Below, in pieces: positions 45,837 through 54,371 of a DNA stretch of 64,000 bases. Origin of the DNA: JAXMAZ01 sp046350115 (GTDB lineage: Bacteria > Planctomycetota > Planctomycetia > Gemmatales > Gemmataceae); contig JAXMAZ010000002.1 of NCBI GenBank assembly GCA_046350115.1, positions 744,001 to 808,000 on the forward strand, in the 5' to 3' direction. The position numbers and the translations under genes are program-made. How positions within the stretch are numbered: position 1 is the first letter of the stretch; the number at the start of each line of letters is the position of its first letter. Under the pieces are notes generated by a model. It worked only from the letters and a program-made list of their open reading frames with translations, made no database searches and was not told where the DNA came from.

Positions 45837-48800
45837 ATGACCGCCGCCACGCTGCTGCTCACCGTGCTCGTCGCCCAGCCGCCGGTTGAGGACACCCGCC
45901 GGCTACTCGGGTCGTCCGAGCCGACGTACAAGCGGTTGGTCGAGGCCGACCGCAAGCTCCGGGCCGGTAACGCGGCCGACGCCGCCGAAGAGCTGCAAAA
46001 GCTGATCGACGAGGCGGGAGACGATCTGGTGTCCGCCGACGGCCGGCAATACCGGCCGGCCCGGACGGTGGCGCAGCAGGTGTTGGTCCAACTCCCCCCG
46101 GCGGTTCTGCAGGGCGTCCGTGACCGGACCGACGGCCCGGCCCGGGCGCTGGTCGACGCCGGCAAGCGGGACCGGGATCCGCGTCTCCTGAAGGCCGCGG
46201 TGGACCGGTACTTCCCGGCCCGGCCGACCGAGGAGGCGCTGCTCCTGCTCGGCGAACTGGCGTTCGAGCGGGGCGAGTTTCGGGCTGCAGAGACGTACTG
46301 GCGGCGGCTGCTGCCCGCGGCCGAGGCGGGGGCCGATGCGCCGGTGTACCCGGCCCCGACGGCCGACCCGGCGACCGTCCGGGCGAAGGTGGTGTTGGCC
46401 GTCATCTATCAGGGGGACCGGGAGCGGGCGACCGCCGAGTTGGCCGAATACACCCGACGCCACCCGACCGCGGCCGGCTGGCTGGCCGGGACGAGCGGCC
46501 GATATGCGGCCACCCTCGACCGGGTCCAGAACAGCCGGCCACATGTCGGGCTGGCCGACGCCGGCGACGGCATCTGGACCGGATTCGCCGGACCGCCGAC
46601 CCGCAATAGCCGGACGTCCGGCCCCCTGCCGCGGTATTGGCCGGACCGGCCGACCTGGGCGGTCAGCTTCCCACGGGAAAGCGTCCGACAACTGACCCCG
46701 ATGTCGGGCACCCCGACCGGCCGGACGGCGGCCTATCACCCGGTGGTGTTGGGCGGGCGGGTGTACGTTTCCGACACCGCCCGCACGTTCGCCGTCGACC
46801 TCCGCGGCGGCCCGCCCCGGCTGGTCTACCACCTGGGCCTCGACGGCGGCCAGGCGAACCCGACCGGGTTCGACCTGCCGGTCCCGCCGCACTCGGACAC
46901 CGACTACACCCTGACCGCGGCCGACGGCCGGCTCTTCGTCCGGGCCGAGGGGACACCGGGCCGCGGGGCCGACCCGTCCGCGAGCTGGCTCGTCTGTCTC
47001 GACCCGGCCGGGCTGGCCGCCGGCACCGACCCGATCACCCCGACCTGGCGGCTGGCCCCGCCAGCCCGGCCGGGCACGGCCGCGTCGTGGGAGGCCGCCC
47101 CGGTGTGGGCCGCCGGCCGGATCTACGCCGCGTACACCCGGCTGGACGGCACCACCCGCACCTACGGCCTGGCGTGTTACGACGACCCGCCGGGCCGGCC
47201 GGTCTGGCAGACCGACGTGGCGACCGCCCCGGTCGGCCCGGCGACGGCCGCCCGCCCGCGGCCCGAGCCGCTGACGCTGGTCGGCGACACCCTCGTTTAC
47301 TGCACCCACGCCGGCGCGGTGGCCGCGGTGGACACGCGGACCGGCAAGCCGGTGTGGGCGCTCCGCTACCCCCGGCCGGTCCGCGGCTGGCCCGGCCCCC
47401 GGCCGCAGCGGGATCTCTGCCCGCCGGTGGCCGACGGCGGGCGGGTGTTCGTCGCCCCGCACGACTCGGACCAGTTGTACGCTTTGGATACGGCGACCGG
47501 CCGGGTGCTGTGGCAGGCCGGGGCGCTGGCGGTCGATCAGTTGCTCGGCGTCGCCGGGGGGAAGCTGATCGCCACCATCAGCCGGCCGGTCCCCGGCATC
47601 CGCGGGTTCGACGTGGCCACCGGGTCGGACCGCCCGCCGCACGGCTGGGCGACTCACGACGACGCCCGGCTGCGGTCGTTCGGCCGGGGGCTGGTGGCGG
47701 ACAACCTCGTCTTCTGGCCGACCGAGAGCGGGGTGTTCGTCCTGAACACGGCCGACGGCCGGCCCGCCCGCCGGCCCCTGATCGGGACGCACGGCAACCT
47801 GGCGTTCGCCGACGGGGTGCTGCTGGTCGGCACGTCGACCGGGGTGGCCGGGTACGTGACGGACGCCTTCAAGGGGAACCCGGCCGTTCCGGCACCGTCA
47901 CCCCCCGACCGGTTGCCGGTCCGGGAACTGATCGCGAAGGCCGAGAAGTCGATCGAACGGGGCGATCCGGCGACCGCGACCCGGCTACTGAAGCAGGGGC
48001 TGAGCGCGGACCGGCCGGAGTCCTGGCGGGTCTGGGCGGCCGGCCGACTGCTGAGCCTCCAGCCGCGGGATGGTGGGGCGGCGGGGGCCGAACAGTTCGT
48101 AACCGGGCTGGGTCAGCCCGCCGGCTTCACGGACGGCTGGGTGACGCCGGGCACCGGCCCGCCGACGCGGCTCCGTGACCTGATTCGGGAGTGGTTTGGG
48201 CTGCCCGATCCGCCCCCCGCACCGACACCCCCCGCGGCGCGACCGGCGACGACTGTGCCGGCGCCGTCGAGCCTCGGTGCAGCCGTGTCGGTCGAGCGGA
48301 CGACCACGTTCCCCACTGTTTGCCGGCCGCTCCTCTCGTTGGACGGCGGCCCCGACCTGCCGGGGCTGGATGGCGAGCCTCCGTTCCTGCTCGTAACCGA
48401 TGGCCGCCGGGTGGTAGCGATCGCCCCACAATCCGGTCAGCCGCGCTGGACGACCCCGCTCCCGACCGGGATCGTCGTGGACCGGGCCGTCGTCATCGGC
48501 CCGGACGTGGTCGCCGTCGGCCGGTTCGGGGCCGTCAAGCTGGCGATCGCGGACGGCCGGCTGGGGTGGTGGTTCACGGTGCCGGACGCCGACCCGCTGA
48601 CCCAGCCGGGGAGCGACTTCCCCCGGCCCGTGCTCGCCGACCCGGCCGTGAGTGGGCGGTGTCTGGTCGCCCGGCTCGGCCCTGCCCACCTGATCGGGGT
48701 GGACCTGGCCTCCGGGTCGGTCGCCTGGGTGCTCGACGGCTTGGGCCGCAGGGAGTACACCCCGTACCCGTTGCCATCTGTGTCGCGGTTCACCCACCTG

Positions 48801-49625
48801 TGGCCGGCCAAGCCGGGACTGGTCATCGCCCGCAGGAGCACCGGGGAGCGGGTGCAACTCGACCCGGATACGGGGACGGTGACGGACGTGTCGCCGACCA
48901 GCCCGGTCCCGTGGGAGGGGCCGCCCGCCCGGCTGCCCGGCCGCGGGTTCGTGGTGGCCGACGGGCCGGCCGCGCTGACTGCCCTGGCCGGGCCGGAAAC
49001 CGGGCTGTGGGCCGCCGACTTCGGCCGGGAGGCGAGCCTGACCGGGCGGCCACCGCAACTGCTACCGCTGGCCGACGGGGTGCTGGCGGCAGTGTCCCGG
49101 AACCACGGGGTTGAGTTGGAGCGGGTGCTCGGGGCCGGCGGCACCCGGCCCTGGCCGGACGGCCCGACCCTGTTGCCGACCGGGAGCCTCGACCTGTCCG
49201 CAGCCGCGGCCACGGATACGGCCGTGTTCATGCCCGTTGGGGATCGGCTGACGGCCGTCCGCCTGCTCGACGGCCGCCAAGTGTGGTCGGTGCGGTTGCC
49301 CACCGATACGGGGTCACGGTGGCGGGTCCGGGTCGGCCGACGGGCCGTGTTTGTCTGGCCGGCCGTATCACGCGACGGGGCCGATTGGGAACGGGCGGTG
49401 CGTCGGCTGGCGCTGTTCCCGGCCGTGTGGCGGCTCCCCGCCCTCGCCGCCGCGGCGTATGATGCGTGGGCGACGGCCCCCGTTCCGCTGTTGGCCTTCG
49501 ACCCGGACACCGGCCGCCAACTCGCCCAGCTGGAGTTGCCCGCCGGGGCGGACGCGGTCGTCAGCCTGGGCCGCCGGCCGGTGGTGGTCGGCAACCGTCG
49601 GGCGTACTGGCTGAAATCCTCCTGA
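45837..49625 (+). CDS. Large PQQ beta-propeller protein
   Basis: 1262 residues. A signal-like N-terminus (TAATLLLTVLVAQPP) and a helical TPR-like part (about 25-185; AGNAADAAEELQKLIDEAG) are followed by two propeller regions with PQQ-type repeats (RTGKPVWALRYP, TATGRVLWQAGAL, SGQPRWTTPLP, DGRQVWSVRLP). The plan resembles BamB-like or PQQ-dependent proteins, but no PQQ-binding Cys pair or catalytic residues are evident. The ATG at 45837 is preferred over a GTG at 45828. It heads a tight operon: MoxR starts 16 bases after its stop. Likely periplasmic or outer-membrane-facing scaffold. Confidence 0.75.
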   Translation: MTAATLLLTVLVAQPPVEDTRRLLGSSEPTYKRLVEADRKLRAGNAADAAEELQKLIDEAGDDLVSADGRQYRPARTVAQQVLVQLPPAVLQGVRDRTDGPARALVDAGKRDRDPRLLKAAVDRYFPARPTEEALLLLGELAFERGEFRAAETYWRRLLPAAEAGADAPVYPAPTADPATVRAKVVLAVIYQGDRERATAELAEYTRRHPTAAGWLAGTSGRYAATLDRVQNSRPHVGLADAGDGIWTGFAGPPTRNSRTSGPLPRYWPDRPTWAVSFPRESVRQLTPMSGTPTGRTAAYHPVVLGGRVYVSDTARTFAVDLRGGPPRLVYHLGLDGGQANPTGFDLPVPPHSDTDYTLTAADGRLFVRAEGTPGRGADPSASWLVCLDPAGLAAGTDPITPTWRLAPPARPGTAASWEAAPVWAAGRIYAAYTRLDGTTRTYGLACYDDPPGRPVWQTDVATAPVGPATAARPRPEPLTLVGDTLVYCTHAGAVAAVDTRTGKPVWALRYPRPVRGWPGPRPQRDLCPPVADGGRVFVAPHDSDQLYALDTATGRVLWQAGALAVDQLLGVAGGKLIATISRPVPGIRGFDVATGSDRPPHGWATHDDARLRSFGRGLVADNLVFWPTESGVFVLNTADGRPARRPLIGTHGNLAFADGVLLVGTSTGVAGYVTDAFKGNPAVPAPSPPDRLPVRELIAKAEKSIERGDPATATRLLKQGLSADRPESWRVWAAGRLLSLQPRDGGAAGAEQFVTGLGQPAGFTDGWVTPGTGPPTRLRDLIREWFGLPDPPPAPTPPAARPATTVPAPSSLGAAVSVERTTTFPTVCRPLLSLDGGPDLPGLDGEPPFLLVTDGRRVVAIAPQSGQPRWTTPLPTGIVVDRAVVIGPDVVAVGRFGAVKLAIADGRLGWWFTVPDADPLTQPGSDFPRPVLADPAVSGRCLVARLGPAHLIGVDLASGSVAWVLDGLGRREYTPYPLPSVSRFTHLWPAKPGLVIARRSTGERVQLDPDTGTVTDVSPTSPVPWEGPPARLPGRGFVVADGPAALTALAGPETGLWAADFGREASLTGRPPQLLPLADGVLAAVSRNHGVELERVLGAGGTRPWPDGPTLLPTGSLDLSAAAATDTAVFMPVGDRLTAVRLLDGRQVWSVRLPTDTGSRWRVRVGRRAVFVWPAVSRDGADWERAVRRLALFPAVWRLPALAAAAYDAWATAPVPLLAFDPDTGRQLAQLELPAGADAVVSLGRRPVVVGNRRAYWLKSS

Positions 49626-49641
49626 TCCGCTGGAACCACCC

Positions 49642-50685
49642 ATGTCCGCCGAACCGTCCGCCGACCAGCCGATCATCCTGGACGACGACCTGGAAACCGC
49701 CGAGCGGCTGCGGGCGTCGTGCCGCAAGTTGCTGGCCGAGTGCGGCAAGGTGATCGTCGGCCAGCACGAGGTGATGGAGCAACTGCTCGTCGCCGTCCTG
49801 GCCCGCGGACACTGCCTGCTGGTCGGGGTGCCGGGGCTGGCCAAGACGCTCATGATCCGCACCCTGGCGGACGGCATGGCCCTGTCGTTCAACCGGGTGC
49901 AGTTCACCCCGGATCTCATGCCGACGGACATCACCGGGACGGAGATCCTGGCCGACGACAAGGTGACGGGACAGCGGGTGTTCCGGTTCGTCCACGGCCC
50001 GATCTTCGCCAACATCGTCCTGGCGGACGAAATCAACCGCACCCCACCGAAGACCCAAGCGGCTCTCCTGGAAGCGATGCAGGAGCGACAAGTCACCGTC
50101 GCCGGCCAGCGGCACAAGCTGCCGGACCCGTTCTTCGTGCTGGCGACGCAGAATCCGATCGAGCAGGAGGGGACGTACCCGCTGCCGGAAGCCCAGCAGG
50201 ACCGGTTCATGTTCCACATCCGGGTGGACTACCCGACCGAGGCGGACGAGGAACAGATCATCACGGCGACCACCTCCTCGACCCGGGCGGCGGTCGAGCG
50301 GGTGGTGACGGCCGACGACCTGCGGGCGATGCAAGACCTGGTGCTGAAGGTGCCGGCTGCGAGCTACGTGGTGCGGTACGCCAGCAAGCTCACCCGACTG
50401 ACCCGCCCGACGGGTGAGGCGGGGGTGGCGGTGCCGGACTTCGTGAAGAAGTACGTCGGCTGGGGGGCCGGCCCGAGGGCCGGGCAGAACCTGATCCTGG
50501 CGGCGAAGGCGAAAGCACTGCTCGCCGGCCGGACGTACGTGGCCATTGAGGACGTGCGGGCGGCGGCCCTGCCGGTGCTCCGGCACCGGGTCATGGTCAA
50601 CTACCACGCCGAGGCCGAGGGCGTCACCCCGGACGACATCGTGACGCGGCTACTGCAACTGGTGCCCCGGGACGGGGAGCGATGA
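49642..50685 (+). CDS. MoxR-family AAA+ ATPase
   Basis: 347 residues. Walker A GVPGLAKT (62-69), Walker B with D129-E130 (VLADEINRTPPKTQAALLEAMQE), sensor I N in ATQNPIEQEG and the C-terminal lid are present. MoxR ATPases act as chaperones, commonly with DUF58/vWA proteins. The DUF58 gene is three genes downstream in the same operon, so they likely form the usual pair, with two small proteins in between. ATG start; gap 16 bases to the PQQ gene. Confidence 0.94.
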   Translation: MSAEPSADQPIILDDDLETAERLRASCRKLLAECGKVIVGQHEVMEQLLVAVLARGHCLLVGVPGLAKTLMIRTLADGMALSFNRVQFTPDLMPTDITGTEILADDKVTGQRVFRFVHGPIFANIVLADEINRTPPKTQAALLEAMQERQVTVAGQRHKLPDPFFVLATQNPIEQEGTYPLPEAQQDRFMFHIRVDYPTEADEEQIITATTSSTRAAVERVVTADDLRAMQDLVLKVPAASYVVRYASKLTRLTRPTGEAGVAVPDFVKKYVGWGAGPRAGQNLILAAKAKALLAGRTYVAIEDVRAAALPVLRHRVMVNYHAEAEGVTPDDIVTRLLQLVPRDGER

Positions 50686-50703
50686 GTCACCGAAGAGGAC
50701 GCC

Positions 50704-51084
50704 ATGTGTCGATACAGTCTATCCGGCCCTTACAAGCGACACTTCGCCTGCTTCCGCTGTCGGAAGGGGTTCAAGCGACCGCCCGTCCCAGACAACCAGC
50801 CGTTGACCCATATAGACCCGGCCCCGTGCCCGGACTGTGGCGAGAGGATGGTTGATATGGGACTCGACTTCAAGCCGCCGAAGCGGGCCGACACCGAACA
50901 CTGGGCTGTGGTCGAGTTTCTCAGCGCGAACGGCTTCCTTTACCACTCCTGCGGGTGTGGCGGTCCGGGCTACCGACCGTCACGGTGGTCTGAAGTGCCC
51001 GCCTTCCTGGAATCGCATCACTGCCAGACTGCTGGTGAACTACTGGCGACCCGGTTTGCCTCACGTGCTAAGGCCCGCCGATGA
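50704..51084 (+). CDS. Small zinc-ribbon protein
   Basis: 126 residues with metal-binding pairs CFRC (about 16-19) and CPDC (about 42-45) plus a CGCGG region near 83. There is no signal peptide. AGAGG upstream of the ATG is a good Shine-Dalgarno. Its codon use is less GC-biased than its neighbours and it separates moxR from DUF2442/DUF58, so it may be a late insertion. It overlaps the DUF2442 start by four bases (ATGA), so it is translationally coupled. Function unknown. Confidence 0.65.
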   Translation: MCRYSLSGPYKRHFACFRCRKGFKRPPVPDNQPLTHIDPAPCPDCGERMVDMGLDFKPPKRADTEHWAVVEFLSANGFLYHSCGCGGPGYRPSRWSEVPAFLESHHCQTAGELLATRFASRAKARR

Positions 51085-51353
51085 TCCTTCGCATACGCTC
51101 CGTCGCCCTGGCCGGGTCGCACGTCCTGGACTTGGCGTTCACCGACGGCACCCGCAAGCGCGTCGATGTCCGGCCGCTGCTCGGCGGGCCGGTGTTCGTA
51201 CCGGTGGCCGACCCCGAGTATTTCGCCCGGGTCGAGTTGGACCCGGTGTGCGGCACGGTCGTCTGGCCGAACGGGGCCGACTTTGCCCCGGAGGCGCTGC
51301 ACGCCTTGCCGGCCGTCGGCCCGCAACCGGAGCTGTCGGCGGTCGGTTCATGA
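51081..51353 (+). CDS. DUF2442-family protein
   Basis: 90 residues matching DUF2442: LDLAFTDGTRKRVDVRPLL, then FARVELDPVCGTVVWPNGADFAPEAL. Members are often found next to toxin-antitoxin-like or unknown genes; here it lies inside a MoxR-DUF58 operon with four-base overlaps on both sides (51081-51084 and 51350-51353). No DUF4160 partner is seen. Function unknown. Confidence 0.8.
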   Translation: MILRIRSVALAGSHVLDLAFTDGTRKRVDVRPLLGGPVFVPVADPEYFARVELDPVCGTVVWPNGADFAPEALHALPAVGPQPELSAVGS

Positions 51354-52246
51354 GCCGGCTCACCCCCGACATTCTGGCCCGCATCGACCGGCTGGAGCTG
51401 GACGCCCGGCAGGTGGTCGAAGGCTACCTGGCCGGCCGGCACAAAAGCCCCCGGCACGGGTTCGCCGTCGAGTTCGCCCAGCACCGGGAGTACGCCCCGG
51501 GGGACGACACCCGGCACATCGACTGGAAGGTGTACGCCCGGACCGAGCGCTACCACCTCAAGCAGTACGAGCAGGAGACGAACCTGGTCGCCTGGCTGGT
51601 GGTGGACGGTAGCGAGTCGATGCGGGTCGGCACCGTCCGCCGGGCGGACGGGTCGGCCGTCACCAAGTACGACACCGCCGCCACCTTGGCCGCCGCGCTG
51701 GGCCACCTGATCGTCGGACAGGCGGACAGCGTCGGGGTGAAGGTGCTGGGCCGGAACCCGCGGCCGGGGCTGAAACCGTCGGCGGCGAGTGGTCAGGCGC
51801 GGGAGGTGGTCCGCACCCTGGCGGCCGGCCCGACCGCCGGGGCGGCGGACGTCGGTCAGGGGCTGCACGCCCTGGGCGGGCAGCTCGGCCGGCGGGGGAT
51901 CGTGTTCCTGTTCGCCGACCTGCTGGACGACCCGGCCGGGCTGGCCGCCGGGCTACGGGTGGTCAAGTCGCACAAGAACGAGGCGGTCGTCTTCCAGGTG
52001 CTCGACGCGGCCGAGCTGGACTTCCCGTTCCGCCACCCGACGCTGTTCCGCGGGCTGGAGGAGCTGCCGGAGATCAGCACCGATCCGCTCTCGGTCCGCG
52101 ACAGCTACCTGAAGGCGCTCGGCGAGCACCTGACAGCGGTGGAAGCGGTCTGCCGGTCGGCGGAGGCGGATTACGTCCGGGTGCGGACCGACGACGACCT
52201 CGGCCGGGTGCTGGCCGAGTACCTGCGGCGTCGGGGCGGTCGCTGA
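51350..52246 (+). CDS. DUF58 (vWA-like) protein, MoxR partner
   Basis: 298 residues. The DUF58 signature HREYAPGDDTRHIDWKVYARTER is followed by the vWA-type metal site (LVVDGSESM, D-x-S-x-S) and GIVFLFADLLDD. DUF58 proteins work with MoxR ATPases. The ATG overlaps the DUF2442 stop. There is no membrane helix, unlike many DUF58 proteins. Other partners such as vWA-TPR membrane proteins (BatA/BatB-like) are not in the window. Confidence 0.92.
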   Translation: MSRLTPDILARIDRLELDARQVVEGYLAGRHKSPRHGFAVEFAQHREYAPGDDTRHIDWKVYARTERYHLKQYEQETNLVAWLVVDGSESMRVGTVRRADGSAVTKYDTAATLAAALGHLIVGQADSVGVKVLGRNPRPGLKPSAASGQAREVVRTLAAGPTAGAADVGQGLHALGGQLGRRGIVFLFADLLDDPAGLAAGLRVVKSHKNEAVVFQVLDAAELDFPFRHPTLFRGLEELPEISTDPLSVRDSYLKALGEHLTAVEAVCRSAEADYVRVRTDDDLGRVLAEYLRRRGGR

Positions 52247-52309
52247 CGCAACTTCGATTTCTTCACTTCACGCTGCACGCGCCGGGCCGGGTGCGGGCAT
52301 GATACTGGC

Positions 52310-53302
52310 ATGGCTCGCCTGCACGACCTCTGGCGACGGCTCCGGCCGAACGCCCGCACCGACCCGCCGGACCTGACGCTCCTCACCCGATTCGTCCGCC
52401 ACCGGGACGAGGAGGCGTTCGCCGACTTGTTGTCCCGGCACGGGCCGCTGGTGTACGCCGCCTGCCGCCGCCACCTGCCCGACCCGGCGGATGTCGAAGA
52501 TGCGTTCCAGGCGACGTTCCTGGTGCTGGTGAAGCGGGCCAACCGACTGGGCGACCGTGACACCGTAGGCCCGTGGCTGCACCGGGTTGCCGTGTGGACG
52601 GCCCGGCGGGTGCGGCGGACCAACGCCCGCCGCACCGGCCGGGAGCCGGTCCGCCTCGTCACCGACACGCCTGCTCTCCCGCCGGCGGCCGACGCTGTTC
52701 TCGACCTCGATGACGCCCTGTTGTCGCTGCCGGAGAAGTACCGGGTGCCGGTGGTGCTGTGCCACCTCCAGGGGTGGTCCCGCCGGGAGGCGGCCGAACA
52801 CCTCGGTTGCCCGGAAGGGACGTTGTCCGCCCTGCTCAGCCGGGCGCTGGTGAAGCTCCGTAAGCGGCTCGGCACCGACCTGGCGGTGTGGCTGGCGGTG
52901 TCAGCGGCGGTGCCGGCGTCGCTGGCCACCGCGACCACTCATTCCGCGAACCTGTACCTGTCCGCCGCGGCCGTTGCGCCGGCCTTGGCCGACCTGACCC
53001 GAGGAGTACTCCGCATGTTCTGGGTGAAGAAGTTGACGGCCGTCGGCCTGGTGCTGGCGGCTCTGACGGTCGGGGTAGTCGGGCTGCACGGCCCCCGCGG
53101 CCACCGTTCCGCGGCGGCCCAAACGCCGGCGAAGAAAGCCGTCACCGTTCAGCGGGTCGATCCGAAGGCGGCTCACGACCACCTGATGGCCGCCCACGAC
53201 CAGCTTTTCCGCTGGGTGCATGGCCACATCCATGCGATCCACGACTGGTTGGGGATCGACGGGCCGGGCGCCACCGACCCAGAGCCGGACGACGGCGAGT
53301 GA
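52310..53302 (+). CDS. ECF sigma factor with fused membrane and His-rich tail
   Basis: 330 residues. Region 2 (RHGPLVYAACRRHLPDPADV, then DAFQATFLVLVKR) and region 4 (LPEKYRVPVVLCHLQGWSRREAAEHLG) are complete. About 140 residues follow: a hydrophobic stretch at 192-208, a membrane helix at about 242-259 (AVGLVLAALTVGVVGL) and an extracytoplasmic tail with seven His in 289-311 (H289, 291, 296, 304, 306, 308, 311). The fusion could tether the sigma at the membrane with a metal- or ligand-sensing end instead of a separate anti-sigma. No Shine-Dalgarno is clear. Confidence 0.82.
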   Translation: MARLHDLWRRLRPNARTDPPDLTLLTRFVRHRDEEAFADLLSRHGPLVYAACRRHLPDPADVEDAFQATFLVLVKRANRLGDRDTVGPWLHRVAVWTARRVRRTNARRTGREPVRLVTDTPALPPAADAVLDLDDALLSLPEKYRVPVVLCHLQGWSRREAAEHLGCPEGTLSALLSRALVKLRKRLGTDLAVWLAVSAAVPASLATATTHSANLYLSAAAVAPALADLTRGVLRMFWVKKLTAVGLVLAALTVGVVGLHGPRGHRSAAAQTPAKKAVTVQRVDPKAAHDHLMAAHDQLFRWVHGHIHAIHDWLGIDGPGATDPEPDDGE

Positions 53303-53359
53303 CGCGGTTGCCGTTCGGCCCACCCATGACAATGGGTGGGCGTTCGGGCCGGCGGTGGG

Positions 53360-54253
53360 TTACACGTCGCACAGCCTCATCGCTTCGGTCAGTCCGGCCC
53401 GGGGGTTCCGCGTTGGGATGAACTCGTGCCCGACGTACCCCCGGTAGCCGACCGCCGCCAGCTTCTTCATCACCGCCGGGTAGTGGATCTCCTGGTCGTC
53501 GCCGATCTCGTTGCGGCCCGGGCAGCCGGCCGTGTGGACGTGGCCGATCAGGTCGCGGCACTGGTCGATCCGGCGGATCAGGTCGCCGTGCATCACCTGG
53601 ACGTGGTACACGTCGAACAGCAGCTTCACCCGCGGGGAGCCGACTGCCCGTAGGACGCGGCACACGAAATCCAGGTCGTCCCCCTGGTAGCCGGGGTGGC
53701 CCTTCATGGGGTGGGAGTCGTCCCGGCTGTTCAGGTGCTCCACGCACACCGTCACGCCCGCCTTCTCGGCGACGCCGGCTAACTCCCTCAGGCACTTGAC
53801 ACAGTTCCGTTCGGCGTCGTCCCGGGTGATCTCGCCGCTCTTGGGGTCGTCCGGGTTGAGCCACTTGTAACCGACGAACCCGATCACGCTCGGCACCTTC
53901 GCTGCCGCACACTCGGCGATGCGGGCCTTGGTGGCGGCGACCACGTCGGCGTTGTGCCGGGGGTTGTTCAGCCCGTACTTGAACCCGGTCTTCGGGAACC
54001 CGTTGCCGGCGATGGCGCACGTCAGCCCGTGCTTGTAAACCGTCGGCCACTGCTTGGCGTCGAGCAGCTCGACCGATTTGCCGCCGAGCTCGGCCGTCAC
54101 CCGGCAGGTGTCGTCGAGCGACCACTTCTCGCCGTTGGAGCCGAAGCACCAGAAGCAGACCGACTGCGGCAAGGTGCCTTTGGTCGGGGCGGCCGCGGCC
54201 GGCATAGCGGCGGCGACGGACCCGGCGACGAAGGTACGGCGGGAGAGGGGCAT
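53360..54253 (-). CDS. Tat-exported sugar/hydroxypyruvate isomerase-like TIM barrel
   Basis: 297 residues. The Tat signal (SRRTFVAGSVAAAMPAAAA) precedes an AP-endonuclease-2-type TIM barrel; candidate metal/catalytic residues include E in VCVEHLNS, D in LLFDVYHVQ and E in GHEFIP. This is the hydroxypyruvate-isomerase-like/xylose-isomerase-like family. Export by Tat is common for planctomycete members. It is convergent with the ECF gene and divergent from the PVC cytochrome gene. Confidence 0.85.
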   Translation of the reverse strand: MPLSRRTFVAGSVAAAMPAAAAPTKGTLPQSVCFWCFGSNGEKWSLDDTCRVTAELGGKSVELLDAKQWPTVYKHGLTCAIAGNGFPKTGFKYGLNNPRHNADVVAATKARIAECAAAKVPSVIGFVGYKWLNPDDPKSGEITRDDAERNCVKCLRELAGVAEKAGVTVCVEHLNSRDDSHPMKGHPGYQGDDLDFVCRVLRAVGSPRVKLLFDVYHVQVMHGDLIRRIDQCRDLIGHVHTAGCPGRNEIGDDQEIHYPAVMKKLAAVGYRGYVGHEFIPTRNPRAGLTEAMRLCDV

Positions 54254-54371
54254 GGTCGGCTCCTGGTCGGGTGTTAGCAGCATGACCGACCCCAACCGCG
54301 CGTGCAACCCGCTGCCGGTCCGGATATACTGCCGCCATCCCGCCGAGCGTACCCGTCCCCAGAGGTTCCCG

